From: an uncultured Candidatus Binatia bacterium
GTDB taxonomy: Bacteria; Desulfobacterota; Binatia; Bin18
Length of the DNA: 64,000 nucleotides
Direction: 5' to 3'
Assembly: GCA_958296235.1 (NCBI GenBank)
Contig: OY282457.1
Span: forward strand, 2,111,684 to 2,175,683
Of this stretch, positions 25,133 to 34,366 are shown piece after piece (the stretch's first letter is position 1; each line of letters opens with the position of its first letter). The notes below the pieces were generated by a model. That model was given only the letters and a program-made list of their open reading frames with translations. It did not search any database and was not told where the DNA came from. The position numbers and the translations under genes were made by a program.

Positions 25133-26458
25133 ATGACGCCAGCGGTAACAATCCCTCCCGCTCCTCACGGCCTACAGGGCGAAATCCGCCTGCCGGGCGA
25201 TAAATCCATCAGCCACCGGGCCGTCCTGTTCGCGGCCCTGGCCACAGGAGAAAGCTGCATCCGGGGCTGTTCGCTGGGTGAGGATAATCTGCGGACGCTC
25301 CGGGCGGTCCAGTCGTTGGGAGTCGATACCGCCCAACACGACACAACGGTGATCGTGAGAAGCCGGGGCTGGGAGGCTTTCCACCCCCCAGGCGGCGCTG
25401 ACGGCACTATTGACTGTGGGAATTCCGGCACCACGCTACGGCTGCTGTCCGGTATCCTGGCGGGGTGTTCTTTCACGTCCCGCCTGGATGGTGACGCGTC
25501 GCTCCGGCGGCGCCCTATGGGACGGGTGATTGAGCCTTTACGGCTGATGGGCGCTACGATTGAGAGCGCAGGGGAACAACACTGCGCGCCGGTGCGGATT
25601 ACGGGACAGAGCCGGCCCCTGACTGGCAGGACGTATACGAGTGCCGTGGCGAGCGCCCAGGTCAAATCCGCCATCCTGTTAGCGGGTCTACACGCTACCG
25701 GGCGGACGACGGTCATAGAGCCAACGCGTTCCCGCGATCATACGGAGCGCCTGTTACCCGCATTTGGAGGGCGACTTGCGGTGCAGGGTCGAACGGTCTC
25801 CGTTGAAGGCGGAACGCCTCTCCATGCCCAGGATGTAGATGTCCCTGGAGACCTCTCTTCCGCGGCCTTTTTTATCGCGGCAGCCCTCCTGCTGCCGCAC
25901 TCGGAGTTACGTATTCGCCATATTGGACTCAATCCGACCCGGACGGGGATCGTGGATATCTTTCGCGCAATGGGGGCCCGGATTGAGATCCACAATGCGC
26001 GCAACATCTGCGGAGAGCCCGTCGGGGACCTGGTGGTCCGCTCAAGCCGCCTGCGCGGGATAACGGTTGACGGTGAGTTGATTGTCCGTGCCATTGATGA
26101 ACTGCCCATACTGGCTGTGGTGATGGCGTTTGCCCAAGGCAGGTCGGTCATTCGTGGGGCCGAGGAGCTGCGTCTCAAAGAGAGTGACCGCATTCACGCC
26201 CTGGCCGTCGCCCTGGCCGCCCTCGGAGTACCGGTTGAAGAACGGCTGGATGGGCTGGTCATCGCTGGGCAGGAGCGCGTGCGGGGAGGAACGGTCCACA
26301 GCCAGGGGGATCACCGGATTGCGATGGCGCTGAGCGTGGCCGGCCTCGGTTCGGACGAGGGCGTTCGCGTCCGCGAGCCAGAGTGCATTGCCATTTCCTT
26401 TCCCGGCTATTACCGCCTGGTCCAGGAAGTGACTGGAGTCCGGCTGGAGACGGGCTGA
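25133..26458 (+). CDS. aroA: 3-phosphoshikimate 1-carboxyvinyltransferase (EPSP synthase)
   Basis: Sixth shikimate-pathway step, joining PEP to shikimate-3-phosphate. 441 residues with LPGDKSISHRAVLFAAL, DCGNSGTTLRLLSG, DGDASLRRRPMGRVIEPL, the DELPILAV segment and LKESDRIHALA. The ATG lies in a degenerate CCACTAGCC heptamer. Its TGA overlaps the ATG of cmk (TGATG), so the two are translationally coupled. Confidence 0.96.
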   Translation: MTPAVTIPPAPHGLQGEIRLPGDKSISHRAVLFAALATGESCIRGCSLGEDNLRTLRAVQSLGVDTAQHDTTVIVRSRGWEAFHPPGGADGTIDCGNSGTTLRLLSGILAGCSFTSRLDGDASLRRRPMGRVIEPLRLMGATIESAGEQHCAPVRITGQSRPLTGRTYTSAVASAQVKSAILLAGLHATGRTTVIEPTRSRDHTERLLPAFGGRLAVQGRTVSVEGGTPLHAQDVDVPGDLSSAAFFIAAALLLPHSELRIRHIGLNPTRTGIVDIFRAMGARIEIHNARNICGEPVGDLVVRSSRLRGITVDGELIVRAIDELPILAVVMAFAQGRSVIRGAEELRLKESDRIHALAVALAALGVPVEERLDGLVIAGQERVRGGTVHSQGDHRIAMALSVAGLGSDEGVRVREPECIAISFPGYYRLVQEVTGVRLETG

Positions 26459-27162
26459 TGGCGGAGACGAAGAAGGGCCTGATCGTCGCCATTGACGGGC
26501 CGGCTGGCGCGGGCAAGAGCACGGTCAGTCGTCTTTTGGCCGAACGGCTCGGCTATCGCTATATTGATACTGGAGCCCTTTATCGGACGATCGGTTTACT
26601 CGCTTGGGAACAGGGGGTGAGGCCGGACGACGGCGAGCGCCTGGCGGCCTTGTGTGACGCTGCGGATATAACGCTCTCGGACACCCGGGTTCTTTTGGGC
26701 AATCGGGATATTACGGAGGATATTCGTCGCCCGGAAATGAGTCAGATGGCCTCACAAGTCTCGGCTCAGCCGCAGGTCCGGCGTGCCCTCCTCGGGCTGC
26801 AACGCCGGCTCGGCGAGACCGGCTCGGCCATTCTTGACGGGCGTGATATTGGGACGGTTGTTTTTCCAGATGCGGATATCAAAATCTTTCTCGACGCCTC
26901 GCTCGCAGAACGGGGACGGCGGCGTTATGCCGAGTTACAACAGCGGGGAGAGGCCAAGGTTTCGCTTGAGCAGACCCTTCAAGAGATGGCGGAACGAGAC
27001 CGCCGGGACAGCGAACGCGTCCATGCTCCGCTCCGACCGGCAGCTGATGCCGTCCGCATCGATACCACCGCATTGACCCAAGCGGAAGTAGTTGACAGCA
27101 TGGCCGAATTAGTCCATGCCCATGCAAGTATTGAAAGCAAAAAGGGAAAACCGGGCTCGTAG
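26458..27162 (+). CDS. cmk: Cytidylate kinase
   Basis: Phosphorylates CMP/dCMP. 234 residues; P-loop IDGPAGAGKSTVSRLL, YIDTGALYRTI, LDGRDIGTVVFPDADIKIFL and ERDRRDSERVHAPL are all family landmarks. The start overlaps the aroA stop. The stop codon lies within the first TCGTAG of the structured rpsA leader. The cmk-rpsA order is widely conserved. Confidence 0.96.
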   Translation: MAETKKGLIVAIDGPAGAGKSTVSRLLAERLGYRYIDTGALYRTIGLLAWEQGVRPDDGERLAALCDAADITLSDTRVLLGNRDITEDIRRPEMSQMASQVSAQPQVRRALLGLQRRLGETGSAILDGRDIGTVVFPDADIKIFLDASLAERGRRRYAELQQRGEAKVSLEQTLQEMAERDRRDSERVHAPLRPAADAVRIDTTALTQAEVVDSMAELVHAHASIESKKGKPGS

Positions 27163-27223
27163 CTCTTGCAACCTCGCTACGAGGAGAGTATGCAAAGGCG
27201 AGGTACGGGAGCTTCGTAGGGGG
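27156..27223 (+). promoter_or_regulatory. Structured rpsA leader with competing pairings
   Basis: CTACGA (27177-27182) can pair with TCGTAG at 27157-27162 (overlapping the cmk stop) or with TCGTAG at 27214-27219, which touches the AGGGGG ribosome-binding site. A third stem, ACCTCGC (27171-27177) with GCGAGGT (27198-27204), competes with both. This layout would suit translational autoregulation by ribosomal protein S1 as known for rpsA in other bacteria; the function here is inferred. Confidence 0.4.
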
Positions 27224-27234
27224 TAAACCATAAC

Positions 27235-29115
27235 ATGGAACATAACGAACAGGACAACGCTGAAGAAACGACGCCAACGCACAGCGAGGTCACCGCACAA
27301 GAGCAGACCCAAGCACGGGACGTTGACACTGACAGCCAGGCAGCAAACGAGAGTCAGTCGGCAGGGACAGCGGAAACCGGCAGTGAGACTCCGCCCGCAG
27401 CCCCAGCCCAGCCGGGCAGAGGTGGTGGGGAAGACTTCGGGCAAATGTTTGAAGAAAGCATGCGTTCGGTTCAACCGGGTGAAATCGTCCGAGGGCGGGT
27501 GGTGAACATCGGACCGGAATTTGTCACGATTGATATTGGCTATAAATCGGAAGGGCATATCCCTCTGGCTGAATTTCGCCAGCGAGATGGCCAGCTAACA
27601 GTCAGTGAAGGAGATGAAATAGAGGTCTATTTTGACTCGGCTGACTCTGACCAAGAGGGGATTGTTTTATCCCGCGCAAAAGCGGAACAATTCCGCATTT
27701 GGCGTGACATTGAGGAGGCGTTCAACAGCCACACGCCCGTCAATGGTTCCATTGTTGGCAAGGTGAAAGGCGGCCTACGCGTCGATATTGGCGTGGCCGC
27801 GTTTTTACCGGGCTCTCATGTTGACATTCGCCCCATCCGCGACCTGGATCAATTCCTGGGGAAAACCGGCAATTTTGCCATCCTCAAATACAATCGAGCC
27901 CGCTCCAATGTGGTCGTATCCCGCCGGGCAGTGCTGGAGCAGGAGCGAGCCGCGCTTCGGGAAGAAACGCTGAAGGTGCTTGAGGAGGGGGTCATCCTTG
28001 AGGGAACCGTCAAAAACATTACTGATTACGGGGCCTTTGTTGATCTGGGGGGGCTGGATGGTCTCCTGCATATCACCGATATGTCCTGGGGACGGATCGG
28101 CCACCCGTCTGAGATGATCAAAGCCGGGGAGACGCTCAGGGTCGTTGTGCTCAAGTTTGACGTGGAGAAGGAGCGGGTGTCATTGGGCTTGAAACAACTC
28201 GTCCCCGACCCGTGGGGGTCGGTCACGGAACGCTACCTGCCCGGCAGCCGGGTACAGGGCAAGGTCGTGAGCCTAGCCGATTACGGCGCCTTTGTGGAAC
28301 TTGAGCAGGGCGTTGAAGGACTGTTGCACGTCTCCGAAATGTCGTGGACAAAGCGGATTTCTCACCCTTCCAAACTGCTCTCCGTTGGCGATGAGGTTGA
28401 GGTCGTGGTCCTCGACCTTGACCCCGCCCACCGTCGCATATCCTTGGGGCTCAAGCAGGTTTCGCCGAACCCGTGGGAGACGGTGCGGGCGACCCATCCG
28501 GTGGGCAGCCGCATCCACGGTAAAGTCAAAAGCATCACCGATTTTGGCGTCTTTATTGAGGTTGAGGAAGGGATTGACGGCCTGGCGCATATCTCGGACC
28601 TGCATTGGACCCGAAAGATCAAGCATCCCTCAGAGCTGTTTAAGAAAGGCGATGAGGTTGACGCCGTTATTCTCGGTATTGATGTGGACAATGAGCGCAT
28701 TTCGCTCGGGATAAAACAATCGGCCGCCGACCCCTGGGTCACTCTCCAACAAGAACATCCGGTGGGGAGTCGGATCAACGGGAAAGTGACGAGTGTGACC
28801 GACTTTGGCGTCTTTGTCGAAGTGGCCGACGGCATTGAAGGGCTGATCCACATCTCTCAACTCTCAACCGAACGAGTCGAGAAACCCTCAGCGCTTTTTG
28901 AGGTCGGCAACGTGGTGGAGGCCGAGGTGATCCATATTGATCCCCGTGAACACAAAATGGGACTGAGCGTGAAGGCCCTCCGCCGCAGTGAAGAGCGGGC
29001 GGAAATGGAAGCCTACCTCCAGCGCGAACGAGAAGGGTCTCGCTTCTCCTTTGAGGATATCTTGGGAGAAGAGTTGCGGCTCGATCGGGACGACGGCGAC
29101 CCACAGAAATCATAG
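27235..29115 (+). CDS. rpsA: 30S ribosomal protein S1
   Basis: Binds mRNA leaders and delivers them to the 30S subunit. 626 residues with six S1/OB repeats starting at about 79, 165, 250, 337, 423 and 509; repeats 3-6 show the ITDYGAFVDL/GLLHITDMSW pattern. The first about 75 residues are an acidic, low-complexity extension (many E, Q, T, S) not present in standard S1 of about 557 residues. AGGGGG precedes the ATG. It is in the run aroA-cmk-rpsA-ihfB. Confidence 0.96.
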   Translation: MEHNEQDNAEETTPTHSEVTAQEQTQARDVDTDSQAANESQSAGTAETGSETPPAAPAQPGRGGGEDFGQMFEESMRSVQPGEIVRGRVVNIGPEFVTIDIGYKSEGHIPLAEFRQRDGQLTVSEGDEIEVYFDSADSDQEGIVLSRAKAEQFRIWRDIEEAFNSHTPVNGSIVGKVKGGLRVDIGVAAFLPGSHVDIRPIRDLDQFLGKTGNFAILKYNRARSNVVVSRRAVLEQERAALREETLKVLEEGVILEGTVKNITDYGAFVDLGGLDGLLHITDMSWGRIGHPSEMIKAGETLRVVVLKFDVEKERVSLGLKQLVPDPWGSVTERYLPGSRVQGKVVSLADYGAFVELEQGVEGLLHVSEMSWTKRISHPSKLLSVGDEVEVVVLDLDPAHRRISLGLKQVSPNPWETVRATHPVGSRIHGKVKSITDFGVFIEVEEGIDGLAHISDLHWTRKIKHPSELFKKGDEVDAVILGIDVDNERISLGIKQSAADPWVTLQQEHPVGSRINGKVTSVTDFGVFVEVADGIEGLIHISQLSTERVEKPSALFEVGNVVEAEVIHIDPREHKMGLSVKALRRSEERAEMEAYLQREREGSRFSFEDILGEELRLDRDDGDPQKS

Positions 29116-29140
29116 GGCTTTCCTGATGGGGGATGGCAGC

Positions 29141-29482
29141 GTGACCAAAAGAGACCTGATCGAGGAAGTCGCCCAGCGCTATCCTCGTTTTTCACGACGG
29201 GATGCCGAGGTCATGGTCAATACGGTATTCGACAGTATGACCGAGGCCCTGGCCCGGACGGAGCGGATTGAAATCCGTGGATTCGGCAGTTTTATTGTCA
29301 AACAGCGCCCCGCCCGGGAAGGCCGCAACCCGAGAACCGGCGCGGTGGTCGATGTAGCGGCAAAAAAAGTTCCGCTCTTTAAGGTCGGGAAGGAGTTGCG
29401 CCTCCGCGTTGACGGCCAGCCGCTTGTGGCAGCCGCACCTGGGACGGAGACGACGCCTGAAGCAGATGACGCCGGCGGATGA
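29141..29482 (+). CDS. ihfB: Integration host factor beta/HU-family DNA-bending protein
   Basis: About 113 residues; TKRDLIEEVAQRYPRFSRRDAE start, IEIRGFGSFIVKQRPAREGRNPRTG (the DNA-clasping arm with the intercalating proline) and FKVGKELRLRV. The position after rpsA is the classic ihfB location. A short Ala/Thr/acidic tail extends past the fold. I prefer the GTG at 29141, 8 bases after GGGGGA; an ATG at 29126 would add five residues. Confidence 0.9.
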   Translation: MTKRDLIEEVAQRYPRFSRRDAEVMVNTVFDSMTEALARTERIEIRGFGSFIVKQRPAREGRNPRTGAVVDVAAKKVPLFKVGKELRLRVDGQPLVAAAPGTETTPEADDAGG

Positions 29483-29603
29483 GATTGAGGCGCGTGACGC
29501 GCCCGACTGGGGTCGTTCTTTCCTATCCGGCCACGCCCCGTTCCAGATAGCGCATCTTGAGACACAACAGATGGGAATATTCTGAATAAAGGCAGGCAGT
29601 ATT

Positions 29604-31031
29604 GTGCAACAGACGACTCCAACTGAAACGCTCCGTCGTGAAGTCCAGACGGTCGGCGACCTCAAAAAAATAGACTACCAGGTTCTTCCCGTGCGAGAAG
29701 AGATGCGGGCAAATTTGATCCGTCGGCTCTCTGGAGGGGAAACCTTGCTCCCCGGCATTATTGGCTATGAGGAGACTGTGATTCCAGAGATCGAAAATGC
29801 GGTTCTGGCCGGGCATCACATCGTCTTTCTGGGTGAGCGTGGGCAGGCAAAATCGCGGGTGATCCGTGGCTTGACGTCCCTGCTGGACGACTATGTGCCA
29901 ACCATCCGTGATAGTGATATTCCAGAGAATCCGCTGGCGCCCATCTCTCCGCAAGCGCGGCGCTTAGCCGCGGAACGCGGAGAGGCGCTTGAAATCCGCT
30001 GGCTGTCGCGCGACGAGCGCTATGCCGAGAAGCTGGCAACGCCGGATGTGTCCGTGGCCGACCTCATCGGCGAGGTGGACCCGATTAAAGTTGCCGAAGG
30101 ACGCTACCTGGCCGACGAGGAGACCATCCACTACGGGCTGATTCCCCGGACGAACCGCGGCATTTTCGCGGTCAACGAACTGCCCGACCTGACCGAGAAA
30201 GTACAGGTCGGCCTGTTCAATCTGATGGAAGAGCAGGACTTTCAGGTCAAAGGCTTCAAGGTCCGCCTGCCGCTCGACGTGATTATTGTGGCGAGCGCAA
30301 ACCCTGAAGACTACACGAGTCGGGGGCGTATTATCACGCCGCTGAAAGATCGTTTTGATGTGCAGATTCGCACCCACTATCCACGCTCCATTGAGGAAGA
30401 AATCTCCATTATGGAGCAGGAAGCCGTCCAGTTCGATCATGACGGCCTGGTGTTTCACACCCCGCCGTTCATGAAGGAGATCTGCGCCCAGCTTACTATG
30501 GAAGCCCGGAATTCCAATGAAATCAATCAGTCGTCCGGGGTGAGCGTCCGCATGACGATCAACAATTTTGAAAGTGTCATCAGTAATGCGGAGAAGCGGG
30601 CGGTACGCCTGGGCGAGAGCGAAGTCGTGCCGCGCATCAGCGACCTGCACGCGCTCTATCCCTCGACTGCGGGCAAGATTGAGCTGGAATACATGGGCGA
30701 AGAGCAGAAAGATGGAGACCTCATTGAGCGTCTGGTCAATCGGTCCGTTCAGAAAGTCTTCGACAAATACATGCGGGTCGAAAGTTTACAGCCGGTCATC
30801 GACTATTTCGCAAACGGCGGCGGCGTTGAAATTTCGGATATGATGCCGTCTCAGGAATACGTACAGGGTCTCCAGAGCATTCAGGGGCTGCGGGAGAGCC
30901 TGACGGCCTTAGGGGTTGATGGCCAGCCGAGCTTCATCTCCACGGCCACCGAATTCATCCTGGAAGGTCTGCATCTGCATCAGAAGCTCAACAAAGAGCG
31001 CCAGGGCGGCCGCCAGACCTATCGCGCCTAG
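29604..31031 (+). CDS. MoxR/magnesium-chelatase-like AAA+ ATPase
   Basis: A 475-residue ATPase of the group usually labelled magnesium chelatase or sigma-54-interacting ATPase. The Walker A-like loop is GERGQAKSR (lysine near 82), the Walker B-like strand is GIFAVNELPDL and sensor 1 is VIIVASANPEDYTSRGRIITPLKDRFD. Such proteins act with a VWA-domain partner in chaperone- or chelatase-like complexes; the likely partner is at 35183, about 4.1 kb away instead of adjacent. The start is GTG with a weak ribosome-binding site. Substrate unknown. Confidence 0.85.
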   Translation: MQQTTPTETLRREVQTVGDLKKIDYQVLPVREEMRANLIRRLSGGETLLPGIIGYEETVIPEIENAVLAGHHIVFLGERGQAKSRVIRGLTSLLDDYVPTIRDSDIPENPLAPISPQARRLAAERGEALEIRWLSRDERYAEKLATPDVSVADLIGEVDPIKVAEGRYLADEETIHYGLIPRTNRGIFAVNELPDLTEKVQVGLFNLMEEQDFQVKGFKVRLPLDVIIVASANPEDYTSRGRIITPLKDRFDVQIRTHYPRSIEEEISIMEQEAVQFDHDGLVFHTPPFMKEICAQLTMEARNSNEINQSSGVSVRMTINNFESVISNAEKRAVRLGESEVVPRISDLHALYPSTAGKIELEYMGEEQKDGDLIERLVNRSVQKVFDKYMRVESLQPVIDYFANGGGVEISDMMPSQEYVQGLQSIQGLRESLTALGVDGQPSFISTATEFILEGLHLHQKLNKERQGGRQTYRA

Positions 31032-31274
31032 CCGATCCGGCGGTGTTCCGCACCGTGAGAAAGAGCACCCGTGGCGCTGACCGAAGCCGACCACGCAGCC
31101 TGCTGACCCTCTGTACTGGAGCCGGAAAGACGACACTTGCCTTCCAGGTCTGCTGGAAACTGTGGTCCGCGGGCTGGAATACCGATCAACTCCAGGTTTT
31201 TGCTGGGCTCCTCAGGAAGGGTGAAGGTCCGTTGCCCCTCGAAGTTCAGGTTGGCCGCGTCGTCCAAGTCTTCA

Positions 31275-33965
31275 TCAGCGGCGGAACTCCGCTTCCCAGA
31301 TGCGATTGAAACCGACGAGCACGGGCACGTACTGGCCGGTCCTGATTTTGGAGATACCGTATTCCGGGAGAGGGACTGTCGCCAGGCATTTGCCGTCGAA
31401 TCTCTCGCCGTGCTGGTCGAAATCGAAGTCCAGGTTGTCATAGCCGTGTTGCTGGCGATGGTCGGGCAGGTCATTCACGTTGGTGGGAATCAGGTGCAGA
31501 AAGAACGTTACCTCCGTGTCAGCGCGGGCGCACGGCTCCTTGACGAAAATCAGACTTTCCGCGCCGAGATAGATGTCGAAGACGCCGCGGGCCGCCGGTT
31601 CGCCGGAAGTCGCCGACAACAAATATTCGTCAAACCCCTGTCGTTTCTCCTCGAACCAGTGCTCCACTTCCCAAAGGAGGTTCCCATCGCGGTCAACCTG
31701 TCCGGTTCGGAGGCCGACGATGTCCTTGTCGGGAAGCTGGCGCTCGGTGATGCAGGCACCGTTGTTCTGCCAGGAAGACCCGCTCCATGCGAAATCCAGC
31801 GTAGCGCGTTCCGGCGTTCCACTTGCGGCATCCACCGAATAGACGAGCAACGGGAAGCGCGTACCGTATTCGTCTTCCCAGATGCAGCGCCGGTTCTCAT
31901 AGAGCAGCCTGTTTCCGCGGAGGTACACAGCGTACTTGGAACGAATGCCGCGGGCCGCTTCGGAAGCGCCCGCCGCGCCCCTGCCGTCTTCGCTTCCAGA
32001 CGGCGCCAAGAGCACTTTCGGGAGACCCGGCTGTACGGGCTCGGACGGCTTGGTCATCGCTCTCACTCGGTTGCCGAGCCCGTCTGCGTAGTACACCGAA
32101 GCGCGCAGGCGATGCCCGACATCGGCAACCGTAGGGGTGTACACGTGGGTGGGCCGTTGAACGGGGAGGCCCGTCCAGCCATCGGCATCGCTGCCTTTCT
32201 CCCACCGCCACGGTTCCCCGGGCAGCCACCGGCCGTGGGACTGGTTGATATAGGCGGCGAACGACTTGTCCACCACCGGAGCCTCAGAACTGTGGAACAT
32301 GGCCGGCCGGGACTCCAGAGATTCGCGTTCGCGCAGGCGATACAGCTTACCGTCCGCCAGTTCCGCCACCGGCTCCAGCAAGGGCTCCCGAGACAAGTGG
32401 CTTCGGAGGGCGTCGTCCTGCAGCTGGGAGCATCCTCCCCACGAGTCACTGAAATAGAGGACATATGCCTCTTCGCTGTCAAGCGCTTTCGACCATGCGA
32501 ACCGTAGATGATCCGGTTCGCATGGTAGTTTGTAATGGCGTCGCAGATTGTCGGCGTACAAAACCGTGACGGGCCAGGCATTGCTCCAGATCGCGCCTGT
32601 CAGAGCCGCCTCCCGGATGTACCGCAAGCTCTCCGAATTCCTCCACCGCGGGGCGGCATACCCGTGTCGCGCACCGGTATTCCAGAGCCGTATCTCGCGG
32701 TCATGCAGCACAACCAGCCAGGCCGCCTGCAGGGACAGCCCCAACATCAGGACGGCGGCAAGTGTCTTTCCCGCCGGCGCGGAACGCTTCTGCGCATACC
32801 GGAAGGTGCCGTCCAGCAGCAGCAATGCCGTGAGCAAGAGCGGAACATACACCGGAGCGAGGTATCGCCAATGCAATCCAGTCCCAATGCTTCCCGCCAT
32901 CATCGCGGCGACGAGCAGCGTCAGGTACGTGAGTGCAAAACCGCCGCATACGCGCAACGGACCCCAGGCAACATCCGAGGCAACAGGAGCGTCCCGTTTC
33001 CGGTCCGAGCGGGGGTGGAACGCATGGCAGGCGGCCATCACGAGGGCCAACAGGACCGGGGCGGTCAACCCGACGAGCCACCAGTCCCCGACGGCGATGC
33101 GCCCCGCCTCGTCCACGATGAAGGGAAGTGAGTAGAAAACCTTGCCTCTTGGGCCGACCGGTAATCCGACAAGCAGGTAGTTCCGCAGCATCCACAGACC
33201 CACCGGCGCCGCGGCAATCAGCGTATAGACGGCGATGCGCTTCATCTTCTCCCGCGGCGCAACCCGCGTTGCAAGCAGCAGCGGGACCACCGCCAGGAGC
33301 ACGGAAGCGCCCAGGTAGCGGGTCAGGCAGGCCAGCGCGCTGAACGCCGCCGCTCGGATCAGGGATGCGCGTCCGCCACCGCCCAGGTGGGCGTCTATCT
33401 GCGTCAGCGCGAACGTTACGAACAGAATGAAAGCCGCCTCGCTCATGGCCTCGGACGCGATCTCGGCGAGCGGCAGGGCCAGCGCGATCGAGACGCAGCC
33501 CCACAGCCACAGGAAGCGGGAGTGCAGATGGCGCCGTAGCCACGAACCCGCGACCAGAACGGTCAGCCCGAAGATAACGGCGTTGAGCGGCCCGGCGACC
33601 GCGTACGGGTCGAACCCGAACAGTCCCCCGCCAGCGAGCATCGTCGGATACAGCGGCGGCCAAGACACCAAAGGGCGAATCAAATCGACAAGGCCATCAC
33701 CCGCCAGGAGATTGCGGGCCGCCGTGATGTAGTTGACGGCATCCCACCCCATCCCCGGTCCGTAGCTGGCCTGCCGCAGGAGCACGAGACCCGCGCCTAG
33801 CGCGGCTGCCGCAGCGAGCAGCAGGGTGAAGCGGTCGAGCCGCCTGTCTGCCGCCCATGCAAGGAACCAGACTTTTATCTTGCGAGAGGTTTCCTCAGCG
33901 AGGGGACGCGCTTGACTTACTGGTAAACTATTGAATTTACAGAGGTTTTTTCGGGGGGGAGACAT
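31275..33965 (-). CDS. ArnT/GT39-like membrane glycosyltransferase with large C-terminal region
   Basis: 896 residues from the ATG at 33965. Residues 1-425 form a polytopic GT-C domain (ArnT/RgtA-like) with the candidate catalytic aspartate in GMGWDAVNYITAARNLL and many hydrophobic helices. Residues about 575-650 resemble an Ig-like bacterial surface repeat (GWTGLPVQRPTHVYTPT, then ADVGHRLRASVYY). The last about 245 residues form a soluble region with charged, aromatic-rich strands, ending GQYVPVLVGFNRIWEAEF. It probably transfers a sugar from a polyprenyl carrier at the membrane. It lies on the opposite strand between the AAA+ and VWA genes, as if inserted. The start is uncertain; no Shine-Dalgarno is clear. 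Confidence 0.75.
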   Translation of the reverse strand: MSPPRKNLCKFNSLPVSQARPLAEETSRKIKVWFLAWAADRRLDRFTLLLAAAAALGAGLVLLRQASYGPGMGWDAVNYITAARNLLAGDGLVDLIRPLVSWPPLYPTMLAGGGLFGFDPYAVAGPLNAVIFGLTVLVAGSWLRRHLHSRFLWLWGCVSIALALPLAEIASEAMSEAAFILFVTFALTQIDAHLGGGGRASLIRAAAFSALACLTRYLGASVLLAVVPLLLATRVAPREKMKRIAVYTLIAAAPVGLWMLRNYLLVGLPVGPRGKVFYSLPFIVDEAGRIAVGDWWLVGLTAPVLLALVMAACHAFHPRSDRKRDAPVASDVAWGPLRVCGGFALTYLTLLVAAMMAGSIGTGLHWRYLAPVYVPLLLTALLLLDGTFRYAQKRSAPAGKTLAAVLMLGLSLQAAWLVVLHDREIRLWNTGARHGYAAPRWRNSESLRYIREAALTGAIWSNAWPVTVLYADNLRRHYKLPCEPDHLRFAWSKALDSEEAYVLYFSDSWGGCSQLQDDALRSHLSREPLLEPVAELADGKLYRLRERESLESRPAMFHSSEAPVVDKSFAAYINQSHGRWLPGEPWRWEKGSDADGWTGLPVQRPTHVYTPTVADVGHRLRASVYYADGLGNRVRAMTKPSEPVQPGLPKVLLAPSGSEDGRGAAGASEAARGIRSKYAVYLRGNRLLYENRRCIWEDEYGTRFPLLVYSVDAASGTPERATLDFAWSGSSWQNNGACITERQLPDKDIVGLRTGQVDRDGNLLWEVEHWFEEKRQGFDEYLLSATSGEPAARGVFDIYLGAESLIFVKEPCARADTEVTFFLHLIPTNVNDLPDHRQQHGYDNLDFDFDQHGERFDGKCLATVPLPEYGISKIRTGQYVPVLVGFNRIWEAEFRR

Positions 33966-34364
33966 AGGCTGACTTATCGGAAGGAGTACCTGTAGAGCAG
34001 ACGTAACATAAGGAAAAACAACGCGCTTAGCAAGGCACCAAGGGCCGCTCGGATTGAGCAAAAAGGCACGCTCGCACTCTTGCCGATGGGCCTCCTGGCT
34101 CGAAGGGAGACGGGCGGAGGGGGGTGCGATGAGTTGGCCGGTGGGCCGTTGTCACCGTAGATTGACAGACGATAACGACCCACGTTTCGCATAGATGTGA
34201 TGGCTCCCATTTATGCGCTTTTCCTCCCATCCGTTCGCTTCCAGTCAACCGACAAGCAGCTTTCGACTTCCTCATAGATGTTACTGAGCAATTCGGTGAG
34301 GGTCTGCCATTGGAATCGCAAGGATGCCCTTGGACTTTATTAACTGGTCATATAATCTAGTCAT
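33966..34364. other. 399-base gap between the glycosyltransferase and the antitoxin
   Basis: This divergent gap should hold the glycosyltransferase promoter and, at its right end, that of the toxin-antitoxin pair. On the minus strand, 34210-34330 contains an open stretch reading like a protein C-terminus (QWQTLTELLSNIYEEVES) but with a TAA just upstream and no start; it may be a gene fragment. Confidence 0.35.
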
Positions 34365-34366
34365 AT
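34330..34366 (+). promoter_or_regulatory. Putative promoter/operator of the Phd/PIN pair
   Basis: TTGGAC (34330-34335) and TATAAT (34351-34356) are spaced by 15 bases, ending 8 bases before the ATG. CATAT (34349-34353) and ATATG (34363-34367) form an inverted repeat across the -10 and start region, a reasonable binding site for the antitoxin as autorepressor. Direct TCATAT repeats overlap it. Confidence 0.5.

Noticed and set aside
31028-31474. Minus-strand frame overlapping the glycosyltransferase end, with a protein-like stretch (NLNFEGQRTFTLPEEPSK)
   Set aside because: No start with a ribosome-binding site; most of it overlaps the real gene in another frame. Part of 31032-31274 may be a decayed fragment, but I cannot name it.
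33966-34061. Longer N-terminus of the glycosyltransferase
   Set aside because: The 32 added residues lack a signal or domain and have no ribosome-binding site.
34210-34330. Minus-strand stretch reading QWQTLTELLSNIYEEVES before the Phd/PIN pair
   Set aside because: A TAA lies just upstream and no start codon remains; at most a gene fragment.
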